Translations under genes and position numbers: made by a program
The notes under the pieces: model-generated
Seen by the model: only the letters and a program-made list of their open reading frames with translations
Database searches by the model: none
What the model was told of the DNA's origin: nothing
Shown here: positions 46,801-51,437 of the stretch, in pieces
Numbering within the stretch: position 1 is the stretch's first letter
Layout of the letters: every line of letters starts with the position of its first letter
Assembly: GCF_001949145.1 (NCBI RefSeq)
Contig: NW_019091528.1
Location: 503,647 to 555,083, forward strand
DNA: 51,437 bases
Reading direction: 5' to 3'
DNA from: Acanthaster planci
Taxonomy: Eukaryota > Echinodermata > Asteroidea > Valvatida > Acanthasteridae

Positions 46801-49065
46801 ATTGGTTAAATTCAATTTAGATCTTAATGCTTACAGGTAATTTTATGAGGTATTACTTCGGGGGGAAGGGAATAATTTTAAAATAAAAGCCCCCGTGTTC
46901 TAAGCTGCAGCGTATTCAAGAGGGTTTCAAGCACTGCCAATACAAAGTTGGACAAAGAGATTGCCTAGAACACCAGCACACTATTTGAACTAGAAACCTC
47001 CAAACAGTACACAGATCTCACCACCCACAAGATCACACAATTACGCAGATCAACCAATTGTGGCCAACAGTGATGTATTCTTGGGTATCCATTAAACTTG
47101 CCTCCTTTCCAGTGCTCCTGCAACAATGTCTCCATCTGCCGTTTAGTGCATGTTGCACTGGACGATGATCTGACCAACTCTGAATCACGACCCAAGGATA
47201 CATCGTGTAGGCTTAGACAGAGGTCCTGACTTAGAGCAAGAAAGGACAATGATGCTTGCGGCAAAGCCTCGGTCCTCCTGCCTGAGTGTAAGCTGTGATT
47301 TAAAAGAGATTTATATCTAAAATACCGGTAGATCACTACTTCTGTTTAGTGGTTACATGAAAACAGAAAAAGAAGCATTGTCCATTGGTAAGATGTGAAG
47401 GAAGAAGTTTCGTTACAGGAGGATTTTGTTTTCAAGGGAAGAACACTGCACATGTAGGAAGTTGACATCCGATGCATCACATTATGGTTATTGCATGTTA
47501 AGTTCCTCAAGGAAATCATTATTTGCTGGATACAAGAATAATTGTGCAAGTTCTCCTGTGTGAATGTAGGAGCAACCAATTTCTGCACAGCAGATTTCAC
47601 AGTCAGCCCTGCACAAGCATGGAGGTGTTCCTCCATACATGGTTTAACCGACCATGCCCACAGGGGCTCAGACAAACTGATTGTTTGGCAACTTGACTCA
47701 GGATAATTCAACATTTGAGACAAGTTATCCGCTATGATCAGTCGTGTACTGACACAAATCCACTGTGTCAGTGGGTCTGTGATTATATGGGCCCTCTACG
47801 CAATACGGGAAGTTTTCATTGTTAGGCAAATTATGACCGAGTTGTGGGGATATTTCTCTGTCCCCACAGCATATTCCAACAAAATCAGCACAACGACAAG
47901 CGTACATCCCCGCAACTACAGAATATGTACATGGGTGAACCAGAGAAAATATGGCAACTTGTACAATCTGTGGGCGTCCAGCCACGGTTAGGCTGAAAAC
48001 TGTATTGGCATGTCTGGGTTTGATCACTGAATTGGTGGGGTTGGGTTTGCTTGACACCAACTCAGTCCACAGAAGGCTAATTAGGTGACAAGACTGCCAT
48101 CCAAACAGGAAGTAATATTAATGATGAAATGCGTGATACCACGTCAAGTCACAGTAATATTTAAAGGTTTACATGTAAATGTTGGCTCAGTTTACGGATG
48201 GAAATATCACACTCCATTTATAAGTAGCCTCCCATGCTGAAACGCAGCATAACGCAACCCAAGTAAATGCAAAAACACACTGAATGGCAATCTGTCTTGA
48301 ACACCACGGTAATTGCACATGCCTCTAACAGTGGAGTTGTCACCACATCAAAGTTGACTTGTTCTACTTAATGGACGACTTAGTACATGTAAATGGTGGA
48401 GTGGTCCCAACGGTCGAGTTGTCTCACGCTCAAGTTAAAGGATTGTCCCAATTCAAGCAGGTAAATCGTCTAGTTGTCTGACATTCAACCAACTGATGAC
48501 TGCGAGAATGATACTTCATGTAATAAAATAACCCAGTGCCATCTACACAATTTACAACAGCACAACTGAACTCAGAAGCAAAAACGAAAACCAACTAAAT
48601 AAACATGATAAAAGACACATGAAATACAAATTAATAGAATAATACACACACACACATAGGCCTACATTCGTCATGTTGGTCAACGGCATTAAGGAAAGGC
48701 CTATTCGAATTTATTTCAAATAAATAGTAGTTCCATTCAGGCCTAACAAGAATGAGAATACATGATGTGAGCCCTAAGAACACAAACTACTTAACTACAT
48801 GTAGCTAGGCTAGGCCTAGTTCGACGAAGTCGCATATATATAGGCCTACCGTACCTACTTACCGCAACTGCAGAACATTTCGAGCGATGATATTGTTGTT
48901 TTCTGGTTCGCCTCCAATATTTACAACCACAACGTCACCATTTTTATGATGTAAAACAAAACCTCTTTCGGATGACACATAATAGAAGTTCAGTATGTCC
49001 TCAGGTTTGATTGAATTCGTGAGTTTTTGTAACGAAACAGCAAAGCTTGGTGTTGACACAGCCAT
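10544..49065 (-). CDS. SPG11: Spatacsin (SPG11), complete gene, about 44 coding exons
   Basis: Exons joined on the - strand in matching phase give about 2,600 residues (human spatacsin 2,443). Exon coordinates are in the four block entries below. Identity rests on many collinear blocks: DDQETLVNK-like propeller exit, SIPIHALEVGLKQRQLDTVAFFLKSREN, LLNLTL, EVIQDAIL, WRYLTAHF, IFQASL, ALKAYPKLQKAVFP, RPSFAYLAF, VRLLTGVGRYCEMSYIFDVL and YKIATELSFQDV. Known family role: a large cytosolic protein with an N-terminal beta-propeller-like region and an alpha-solenoid. It works with spastizin (ZFYVE26) and AP-5 at late endosomes/lysosomes in autophagic lysosome reformation; loss causes hereditary spastic paraplegia in people. 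The start ATG at 49065 has AAGATGG context; an in-frame ATG 18 bases upstream has a weak context. Two introns use GC donors (after 47102 and after 19094). All boundaries are inferred from frame, consensus and family similarity; the 46448/45827 junction is the least sure. Confidence 0.96.
11410..12600. repeat. Degenerate ACCCAGTTT/GATTAACC-type repeat region
   Basis: Outside the MITE at 11596-12149, the intron is made of loosely repeated motifs: CTTGATTAACCTTAACAGGG, CCAGTTTGCCAAGTTAATCG, CATCTCATTTGATTAACCTA, CATCTCACTTGATAAACCCT, CCCAGTTTGCCCAATGG and TAGTTAACCCACTTTAAGG. There is no fixed period, so it looks like an old decayed satellite-like stretch split by the MITE. Confidence 0.45.
11596..12149 (-). 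mobile_element. piggyBac-like MITE, copy A (reverse orientation)
   Basis: The right end is GGCAAGTGGTTAA and the left end TTCACTTGCTGCCGGG, matching the CCACTT(C/G)CTGC(T/C)GGG ends of copies B-D. The interior carries GGTCTTTTGTTCCGAGTACGG and CAGGCCTGCCGCC, shared with all copies. The TTAA target is intact on the right and decayed to TTCA on the left. No coding capacity. It lies in the SPG11 intron between the two exons nearest 11302 and 12656. Confidence 0.8.
14750..15640. repeat. 24-bp minisatellite containing an assembly gap
   Basis: The flanks of the N run show CTTGTGACTGG-CCTTGTGAAGGGA repeated: about three units on the left (14750-14824) and three to four on the right (15555-15640). 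Each 24-bp unit is two related 12-mers (CTTGTGACTGGC and CTTGTGAAGGGA). The 730 N bases (14825-15554) presumably hide more copies, so true length is unknown. It lies in the SPG11 intron between exons 14149-14253 and 15836-15978. Confidence 0.9.
17028..18565 (-). other. SPG11 intron, otherwise featureless
   Basis: Large intron whose only bounded structure is the TIR element at 17727-18024. The open frame 18145-18387 on the + strand has no splice support or recognisable similarity. Confidence 0.5.
17727..18024. mobile_element. TIR element with ~31-bp inverted ends
   Basis: Left end TTTCAGACAGGGGTTCTAGC followed by GTTGCACCGAAC. Right end GTTCGGCGCAATTCTAGAAC followed by ACCTGTCTGAAA. These pair as inverted repeats over about 31 bp. 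An inner pair, GAGCGACTTGG and CCAAGTCGCTC, adds a second inverted repeat. About 298 bp, non-coding, in the SPG11 intron between exons 16875-17027 and 18566-18638. No clear target duplication, so the superfamily is not assigned. Confidence 0.75.
20634..30016 (-). CDS. SPG11: SPG11 exon block 3: central alpha-solenoid, second part
   Basis: Exons in transcript order: 29857-30016, 29083-29284, 28023-28115, 26975-27117, 26459-26659, 25820-25927, 25377-25581, 24294-24502, 22907-23044, 22081-22251, 21585-21752, 20634-20973. Strings include SSWEASEEWSIVILFCRRHQ, WLHFTCFVQAHQYPKQQ, CLCTWLLTSMDD, WSLEELAAIVEVA, FLNFCEAMLVKC, KAKEFATVAGLPVDQVIVEQ, FWKTCHNSFKANHVSGRAAS, SLLSLAHRWLVKE, LNRILGQLLDKCCIRQAHRL and HQDLAVVLTSIRLASG. 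The 28023 exon is a short acidic Ser/Thr-rich linker ending PQ, completing a PQEL seen in human. The last exon continues into an Ala/Ser/Gly/Arg-rich low-complexity tract (about residues 40-100 of the exon) before a strong GCA|GTGAGT donor at 20634. Confidence 0.88.
21060..21328 (-). mobile_element. tRNA-derived SINE remnant
   Basis: On the - strand the head reads GGGCTTGTAGCCTAGTGG with an A-box-like TAGCCTAGTGG at 21308-21318, then a B-box-like GTTCAAATC at 21271-21279, at tRNA-like spacing. About 200 bp of unrelated body follows toward 21060. It resembles a pol III-promoted SINE. It is not a functional tRNA gene because the cloverleaf is incomplete. The far end is approximate. Confidence 0.6.
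22662..22897. repeat. 112-bp tandem duplication next to an SPG11 splice donor
   Basis: TTAGCACCTTTCTGTGATGA at 22661 recurs as TTAGCACCTTACTGTGATGA at 22773 and as a truncated TTAGCACATTTCTGTG at 22885, a period of 112 bp. Both full units carry GAGCAGAAATCAGT-GTG and TGCTAAGCAAATAATGTTG. The array ends about 10 bp from the donor of the exon 22907-23044. Similar strings (GAGCAGAAAT, CTTAGCA) occur at 16050-16190, so the unit may come from a dispersed repeat. Confidence 0.8.
23692..24267 (-). mobile_element. piggyBac-like MITE, copy B (reverse orientation)
   Basis: Bounded by TTAA on both sides (23692-23695 and 24264-24267). Ends are TTAACCACATGCAGCCAGG and CCCCGGCAGCAAGTGGTTAA. The interior carries the family signature GGTCTTTTGTTCCGAGTACAG and CAGGCCTGCCGCC. 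It lies 26 bp from the donor of the SPG11 exon 24294-24502. Non-coding; the open frame within it is incidental. Confidence 0.85.
27400..27966 (+). mobile_element. piggyBac-like MITE, copy C (best-preserved ends)
   Basis: Perfect 15-bp terminal inverted repeats CCACTTCCTGCTGGG directly inside TTAA on both sides (27400-27403 and 27963-27966). TTAA target duplication is the hallmark of piggyBac-type elements. The interior has two AACAAAAGACC motifs 19 bp apart and no coding capacity. It lies in an SPG11 intron, 56 bp from the exon 28023-28115. Confidence 0.9.
28116..29082 (-). other. SPG11 intron, no feature seen
   Basis: Non-coding intronic DNA between the acidic-linker exon and the exon starting VLDLLSKF. 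I found no bounded repeat, RNA gene or additional exon. Confidence 0.5.
30189..30355. repeat. Tandem repeat with assembly gap
   Basis: GTTTTCAAAATGTATTTTTG then CGTTGGGGAGATGTTAATTA before the N run (30241-30317) recurs, slightly changed, as TTTTCAAGATGTATTTTTGC then GTTGGGAGATGTTAATTA after it. The gap therefore probably hides further copies. ACCACACGATGT sits just left of the block (30191-30202) and again just right of the neighbouring TIR element (30509-30520). Confidence 0.75.
30358..30504. mobile_element. Short TIR element (147 bp), internally deleted
   Basis: The left end TATAACAGGTTTTGCCC then TTACCCAACGTA is the exact inverse of the right end TACGTTGGGTAA then GGGCAAAACCTGTTATA: about 29 bp of perfect terminal inverted repeat. 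It shares its left arm with the fragment at 9637-9761, which has extra internal sequence, so this copy looks internally deleted. Flanks are TA-rich, so the exact target duplication is ambiguous. Confidence 0.85.
30624..30698 (-). other. Possible cassette exon of SPG11 (doubtful)
   Basis: A 75-nt open segment with a fair donor (CATG|GTAAGT) and a weak acceptor (CATGGAG|GAGAG) that would add 25 residues (RDLQRKEQILLVGGGQSFVQ and five more) in frame. Skipping it also keeps frame and gives KVNLSSWEASEEW, which fits the human spacing better. I therefore left it out of the gene model. Confidence 0.3.
30782..41522 (-). CDS. SPG11: SPG11 exon block 2: central alpha-solenoid, first part
   Basis: Exons in transcript order: 41431-41522, 40319-40504, 38738-38809, 37985-38121, 37628-37839, 37266-37500, 35929-36129, 35080-35186, 34481-34623, 34068-34232, 33097-33166, 32003-32168, 31430-31647, 30782-30890. 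Family-typical strings: EVIQDAILNRCLPLAQAYL, MGYDVNTELKKMCLYTANHN, LNSKGISFRPPVSPKSTWRY, DELACRGIF, LPNVLYLYLDYY, DPSLIFQASLSNSQLLLGD, VDSEALEMALKAYPKLQ, DITVYQLLQ, YDPARLFKWQSTNPLVNK and YLYQGRPSFAYLAFLASQL. The 37266 exon uses a weak GTTTGT donor, chosen because it alone keeps phase. The acceptor of that exon is TTTTTTTTCAG at 37501, not the closer TTTCAG at 37488. Confidence 0.88.
32509..32815. mobile_element. Hairpin MITE with 12-bp flanking direct repeats
   Basis: Two arms of ~110 bp are near reverse complements: CTAACCACCACTACTTTTAA .. CATGCTATAAGTAGGTTGGT .. GATCGTAGCATGGAC against the complement of GTCCATGCTACAATC .. ACCTGCTTATAGCATG .. TAGCGGTGGTTAG. GTTCATACTTCA flanks the element directly on both sides (32497-32508 and 32816-32827), a clear target-site duplication of roughly 9-12 bp. 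It lies in an SPG11 intron. Confidence 0.85.
33213..33753. mobile_element. GATTTCACA-ended non-autonomous element
   Basis: The left end GTGATTTCACAAGAGTTTAC mirrors the right end GGTTACGCCACGTTTTGTGA then AATCAGC over the core TGATTTCACAA and the nearby GTGGCGTAA/TTACGCCAC blocks. Its left ~110 bp recur at 5402-5525. No coding capacity. It lies in the SPG11 intron starting 46 bp after the exon 33097-33166 in genomic order. Superfamily not assigned. Confidence 0.6.
34965..35079 (+). mobile_element. Probable tRNA-derived SINE remnant abutting an SPG11 exon
   Basis: A B-box-like GGTTCAAATCC at 35016-35026 lies in CTCAGGTTCAAATCCTCCTTC; the A box (CTGTTAGTAAACCA) is degraded. It runs up to the donor side of the exon 35080-35186. 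Weak evidence, given only because two clearer tRNA-like heads occur nearby. Confidence 0.35.
36270..36345 (-). mobile_element. tRNA-like SINE head
   Basis: Read on the - strand: A-box TGGTTGAGTGG (36326-36336) then B-box GGTTTGAGTCCC (36279-36290) at tRNA-like spacing, inside an SPG11 intron. The acceptor-stem halves do not pair, so I call a SINE or tRNA pseudogene rather than a tRNA gene. Confidence 0.55.
38502..38530 (+). repeat. (GTG)n microsatellite
   Basis: About ten GTG units in an SPG11 intron, preceded at ~38448 by a short TTG run. Confidence 0.95.
39123..39708 (+). mobile_element. piggyBac-like MITE, copy D
   Basis: Same orientation and internal motifs as copy C (ACCGTACTAGGAACAAAAGA, GAGCGGATTACCACC, GGCAGGCCTGGCTGAAATAC). 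The right end is intact (TTTAACCCAGCAGCATATGG then TTAA); the left end has decayed to TAAACCACTTCGTGTGGGG. Non-coding. It lies in the SPG11 intron between exons 38738-38809 and 40319-40504. Confidence 0.8.
42059..49065 (-). CDS. SPG11: SPG11 exon block 1: N-terminal propeller-like region and start of the solenoid
   Basis: Exons in transcript order: 48863-49065, 47102-47277, 46448-46672, 44963-45827 (or to 45838), 44006-44126, 42948-43098, 42059-42454. The first encodes MAVSTPSFAVSLQKL and a strand-rich stretch (FVLHHKNGDVVVVNIGG). The second carries LSFLALSQDLCLSLHDV, aligning with LLALGENYELLIYE in human. The third has LHGLVFLLHQSGNISI. The fourth, the largest, starts AVHSVSKKAAVATVNF and has a polar, basic, probably disordered middle before VWYRGNAKLDV-type strands ending GIDYF. 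The fifth has SSGSIEAIAYGVDQETL, and the sixth the diagnostic SIPIHALEVGLKQRQLDTV. Donor after 47102 is GCAAGT. Between exons three and four, about 40 residues present in human have no counterpart, so a small exon may be missed in 45840-46447. Confidence 0.85.
42606..42655. repeat. Perfect 16-bp inverted repeat (hairpin) in an SPG11 intron
   Basis: CTTTTGTTCCACAGGG at 42606-42621 and CCCTGTGGAACAAAAG at 42640-42655 are exact reverse complements around an 18-base loop. No target duplication or larger arms were found, so it may be a folded-RNA element or the ends of a tiny element. Confidence 0.9.
44493..44831. mobile_element. Palindromic (hairpin) MITE, copy 2, in an SPG11 intron
   Basis: Same family as 7516-7848: left arm GACTAAAGATACTGTTGTTA .. 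GGGGCAAGCTTTTGC, right arm GCAAAAGCTTGTCCC .. TATAGCAACAGTGTCTTTAG, centre CATCATCTCTGGAATGGACT. Outer bases are TTAAATTTGAAT and ATCAGATTTAA, so TTAA stands at both ends. Confidence 0.8.
47278..48862 (-). other. First SPG11 intron
   Basis: About 1.6 kb between the start-codon exon and exon two. It contains the AGGCCT cluster (48657-48847, separate entry) and a short CA run near 48645. No additional exon or bounded mobile element was seen. Confidence 0.55.
48657..48847. promoter_or_regulatory. Cluster of five TAGGCCTA-like palindromes beside SPG11 exon 1
   Basis: AGGCCT occurs at 48697, 48739, 48812 and 48842 and within ATAGGCCTAC at 48658, five times in about 190 bp, three inside a full TAGGCCTA. 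It lies just inside intron 1. Function unknown; it may reflect a repeat common in the genome rather than binding sites. Confidence 0.4.
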
Positions 49066-50351
49066 CTTTTGTAAATGAAACATGCAACAGTCGTTCACTA
49101 GTACTGCACTAGAGGTAGCCCTGTGCCTACGTGACTGTACCCAGACGTCTAATATAATAATTGAACAGAGAGTTTATTAGTCAGTGACCTGTCAGGTGCG
49201 CAAGNTTTGGAAATGCTGTTTTCTCCTGATGATGCATTGATGGTGCATTGCCGGTGGTGTTGGTTGTGACTGCTGTGAATTTGTAGGAAAGGTGACATTG
49301 CTTCTGCCACATTATTCGGAAACAGGTTCAGGTGAAATTTTGTTGAGTAATTGCATGCTGTGTTAGGAATCACGTGTACATTATTTTCCCTCCTTCCTCC
49401 ATGCTTTGACCCAACACTACCATGATGACCAAAAGCAGGGGATATAGGGGGAAGAATTCCACACATCTGTACATGCAGCAGAATAATAGCCATGGCCATA
49501 GCCTAACTTCCCTTATCGCAAATACTGTGTGGGTGATTTTGCACAATGGTAAGAAAGGAATTGTGGGAAGGAAAAAGGAGCAAACATTGAACCTTTTGCC
49601 TTCCCACAAAGCCTTTCTACCATTATACAAAATTCTTAGAACTGTTGGGCTCAGAGAGGCAGAATTCAGAATGATTGAGAAAATCCTGATTTTGCCGTCC
49701 ATCCTGTTTTGCATCCTGCTGGTTAGCATCCCCCAAAGCTAGCTACATTGTACCTTACTGCATTTTGATTACATCACGAAGCTCTATTTCATAGCTCCAT
49801 GGTTATACGTGTGGCACTGTGCCAATTCTTAGCATACGTGTATTCCGTTATTCGATTAATCATCAAATATTCAATGTCTGTTTTGAAATCAAATATTCGG
49901 AGGGAAAAAATAAATAAAATAAAAAAGAAATTTGGTAAATAAAGTGCACAGTAATTATGCTATTTCAAGGTACTGTGAGTAAACTTAAAGGTATGTGAAG
50001 ATGAATGCATTTTGCGTATTCCATCAAAGCTTTCTTGTTTACTTTTTGTAGAAATGTTTGTTTCACCTATTGTTGGAATTTGGTACATCAGAATATTGGA
50101 ATATTCTATCAAATGAAAGGACAAATATTTGAATATTCAATTATTTGATTGAATGGAAGGTCAAATACTTGAATATCCAAGTATTTGAATTGACTCAGCC
50201 CTGCGGTTGTGCTGGTCTTTATTACTTGGAATGCCGTGACCAAAAATCAAAGCAACCAAGTCCAACGATAACAACAGAAGCAATAACATTGCTCTCAACC
50301 ATCGCTCTCTTTTCTCAAGTTCAGGTGTAACATTCTTTGAGGTCCAGTGAA
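49066..50351. promoter_or_regulatory. Head-to-head spacer with presumed promoters of SPG11 and the unidentified gene
   Basis: The two start codons point away from each other 1.29 kb apart. No clear TATA box or CpG-dense core was seen. A good acceptor (TTTTCTCAAGTTCAG|G at 50324) suggests a 5'UTR exon of the right-hand gene lies further left in this spacer. Open frames in it (49149-49742) have no support. The stretch 49860-50190 is AT-rich, with repeated ATTTGAATATTC-like motifs. Confidence 0.5.
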
Positions 50352-50940
50352 ATGGGGGACCAAGCTGGACCCTCAGAGAGGTACATGGATGAGCCGGGTT
50401 TCACTGTGTCACCCTTGCTACATGTGGGCGACTTTTTGAAGGAGTGTGAAAAAGTGTTGGGATCGGAAGAGGCCATGCTTCCAGCGAGGATCCCGAAATC
50501 CAACTGGGAGATGGCTGAGATGATTGGAACGGAAGAGGAGGTTGTTGACGAGCTGGAAAAAGTTTGTAGGTCAGTCCTTAGTTCCAAAATGTTGGAGTAT
50601 ATTACTAAATTGGAATGATGACTTCACCTTATTCTATGAAAGGAAACAATGTCTATATCTCAGTTTTAACTTTTTTGTTTCAATCAGTTTTGTGAAATTG
50701 CTTGCTTAATCTCGATTCACCTACAAAACTCTTCACATAGTGAAAATATTAGCTTTTTTCCAGAAAATTGCTCATCAAATTTTCTCTGTCCTGTTAACAA
50801 ACAATCTTGGGTATTTTTTGGTTTGACAGTGTAGAAATGTTGCATTGCCCCGCTGAGGATGACTGTCCACTTAATGAAGGATCTCTAGGCACACCACAAG
50901 GCATACCAGCAGGAGTTGAACACCTCAAGACATTACAGTA
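50352..50940 (+). CDS. Unidentified protein, first two coding exons (3'-partial)
   Basis: Exon 50352-50571 opens with ATG in strong context (GAAATGG; in-frame TAA upstream at 50328) and encodes MGDQAGPSERYMDEPGFTVS, then a helical, acidic stretch (FLKECEKVLGSEE, EMIGTEEEVVDELEKVC), ending in an AG|GTCAGT donor. Exon 50830-50940 (acceptor TTTGACAG) continues in phase as SVEMLHCPAEDDCPLNEG to HLKTLQ, with donor A|GTAAGC. At least 110 residues, soluble, no signal peptide or membrane segment. Splice-site quality, matching phase and amino-acid-like composition argue that it is real. I do not recognise the family. Confidence 0.55.
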
Positions 50941-51146
50941 AGCTACAGTGATGACCAGGACTGAATTTCACAGCAATCTGCTATGCACATTTTCGTCCTG
51001 AGCACAAATCAGTTGAGAATCACTTGCAGCAGGTGTATGCATGGTGTACAATTTTGGCCATTGACTTTTTTCTATATTCTGCTCAGCAAATATTTTCCCT
51101 GCCTGGAATTCTGCATTGGCAGCTATTTCAAATAGGACCAAGTTAT

Positions 51147-51437
51147 TTAACCCCTTCGCAATGGATGATGGTAAGAGCCGCCGTAAAAATTGAGATCCTC
51201 GGCCCGCTTTTCAGCTATTATTTTTTGGCCCGCGCTCGAGCGAACACGGTGAAAGAAGGCAGACCCTGGCTCTTGTATATATGGGGATTGGCCTTTGTGT
51301 GTAGCCCAGAAATGAAAAGACTGAATTTGCATCATAATCACCAGCTTCACAATAGTCCCCACTTTGAAAAGAGGCAACGGCAATGTGGAAGGTTGAGTAG
51401 AGCCGCATGCCACTGAACAATAAGCCTTTTCACCGTG
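51147..51437 (+). mobile_element. Possible second TTAA-type element, truncated by the window edge
   Basis: Starts TTAACCCCTTCGCAATGG, the TTAA-CCC form typical of piggyBac-type ends, and has an internal CACGGTGAAA (51245-51254) inverted at the very edge as TTTTCACCGTG. It differs from the ends of copies A-D. Only one end is visible, so this is tentative. Confidence 0.35.

Noticed and set aside
49066-49098. Longer SPG11 start (in-frame GTG at 49098, ATG at 49083)
   Set aside because: GTG is not a normal animal start, and the upstream ATG has a poor context compared with AAGATGG at 49065.
49149-49742. Overlapping open frames in the spacer
   Set aside because: No splice sites, composition bias or recognisable domains; one contains an N.
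1-51437. CRISPR arrays, operons, phage genes, rRNA or intact tRNA genes
   Set aside because: None seen. Repeats here are minisatellites, MITEs or SINE remnants, and the tRNA-like heads do not form cloverleaves.

Overview
The window is eukaryotic genomic DNA. Coding sequence is cut into short exons (about 70-400 bp, one of ~865 bp) by introns of a few hundred to about 1,600 bp. Splice sites are GT-AG or GC-AG, and mobile-element debris is abundant. No bacterial, phage or CRISPR features were seen. The recognisable proteins are animal ones and resemble their vertebrate orthologues moderately well. Together with the element types this suggests a marine invertebrate, perhaps an echinoderm or another non-vertebrate deuterostome; the species is an inference, not a reading.

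Layout. (1) Positions 197-7411, + strand: the last ten exons of NOL6 (Nrap/UTP22-type nucleolar protein of the small-subunit processome); the 5' part lies outside the window. (2) 7412-10543: a tail-to-tail intergenic/3'UTR region with a decayed tandem copy of the last NOL6 coding segment, a long palindromic MITE, a fragment of a second TIR element and a TIR element ending 11 bp past the SPG11 stop codon. (3) 10544-49065, - strand: an apparently complete spatacsin gene (SPG11), about 44 coding exons and roughly 2,600 residues, from a well-placed ATG to a stop codon. Its introns hold four ~560-bp MITEs with TTAA-type ends (piggyBac-like), other hairpin/TIR elements, tRNA-derived SINE remnants, a 24-bp minisatellite that broke the assembly (N run 14825-15554) and a second gap at 30241-30317. 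(4) 49066-50351: head-to-head spacer, the likely promoter region for SPG11 and the next gene. (5) 50352-50940 and beyond, + strand: the first two coding exons of a gene I do not recognise, followed by a possible further TTAA-type element running off the right edge.

The genes do not form a functional system. NOL6 acts in ribosome biogenesis, and spatacsin in lysosome/autolysosome recycling with spastizin and AP-5. I found no convincing undescribed system. The most notable signals are the shared MITE families, the repeat of the NOL6 terminal coding segment, two GC-AG introns, the perfect intronic hairpin at 42606-42655 and the unidentified gene at the right end.
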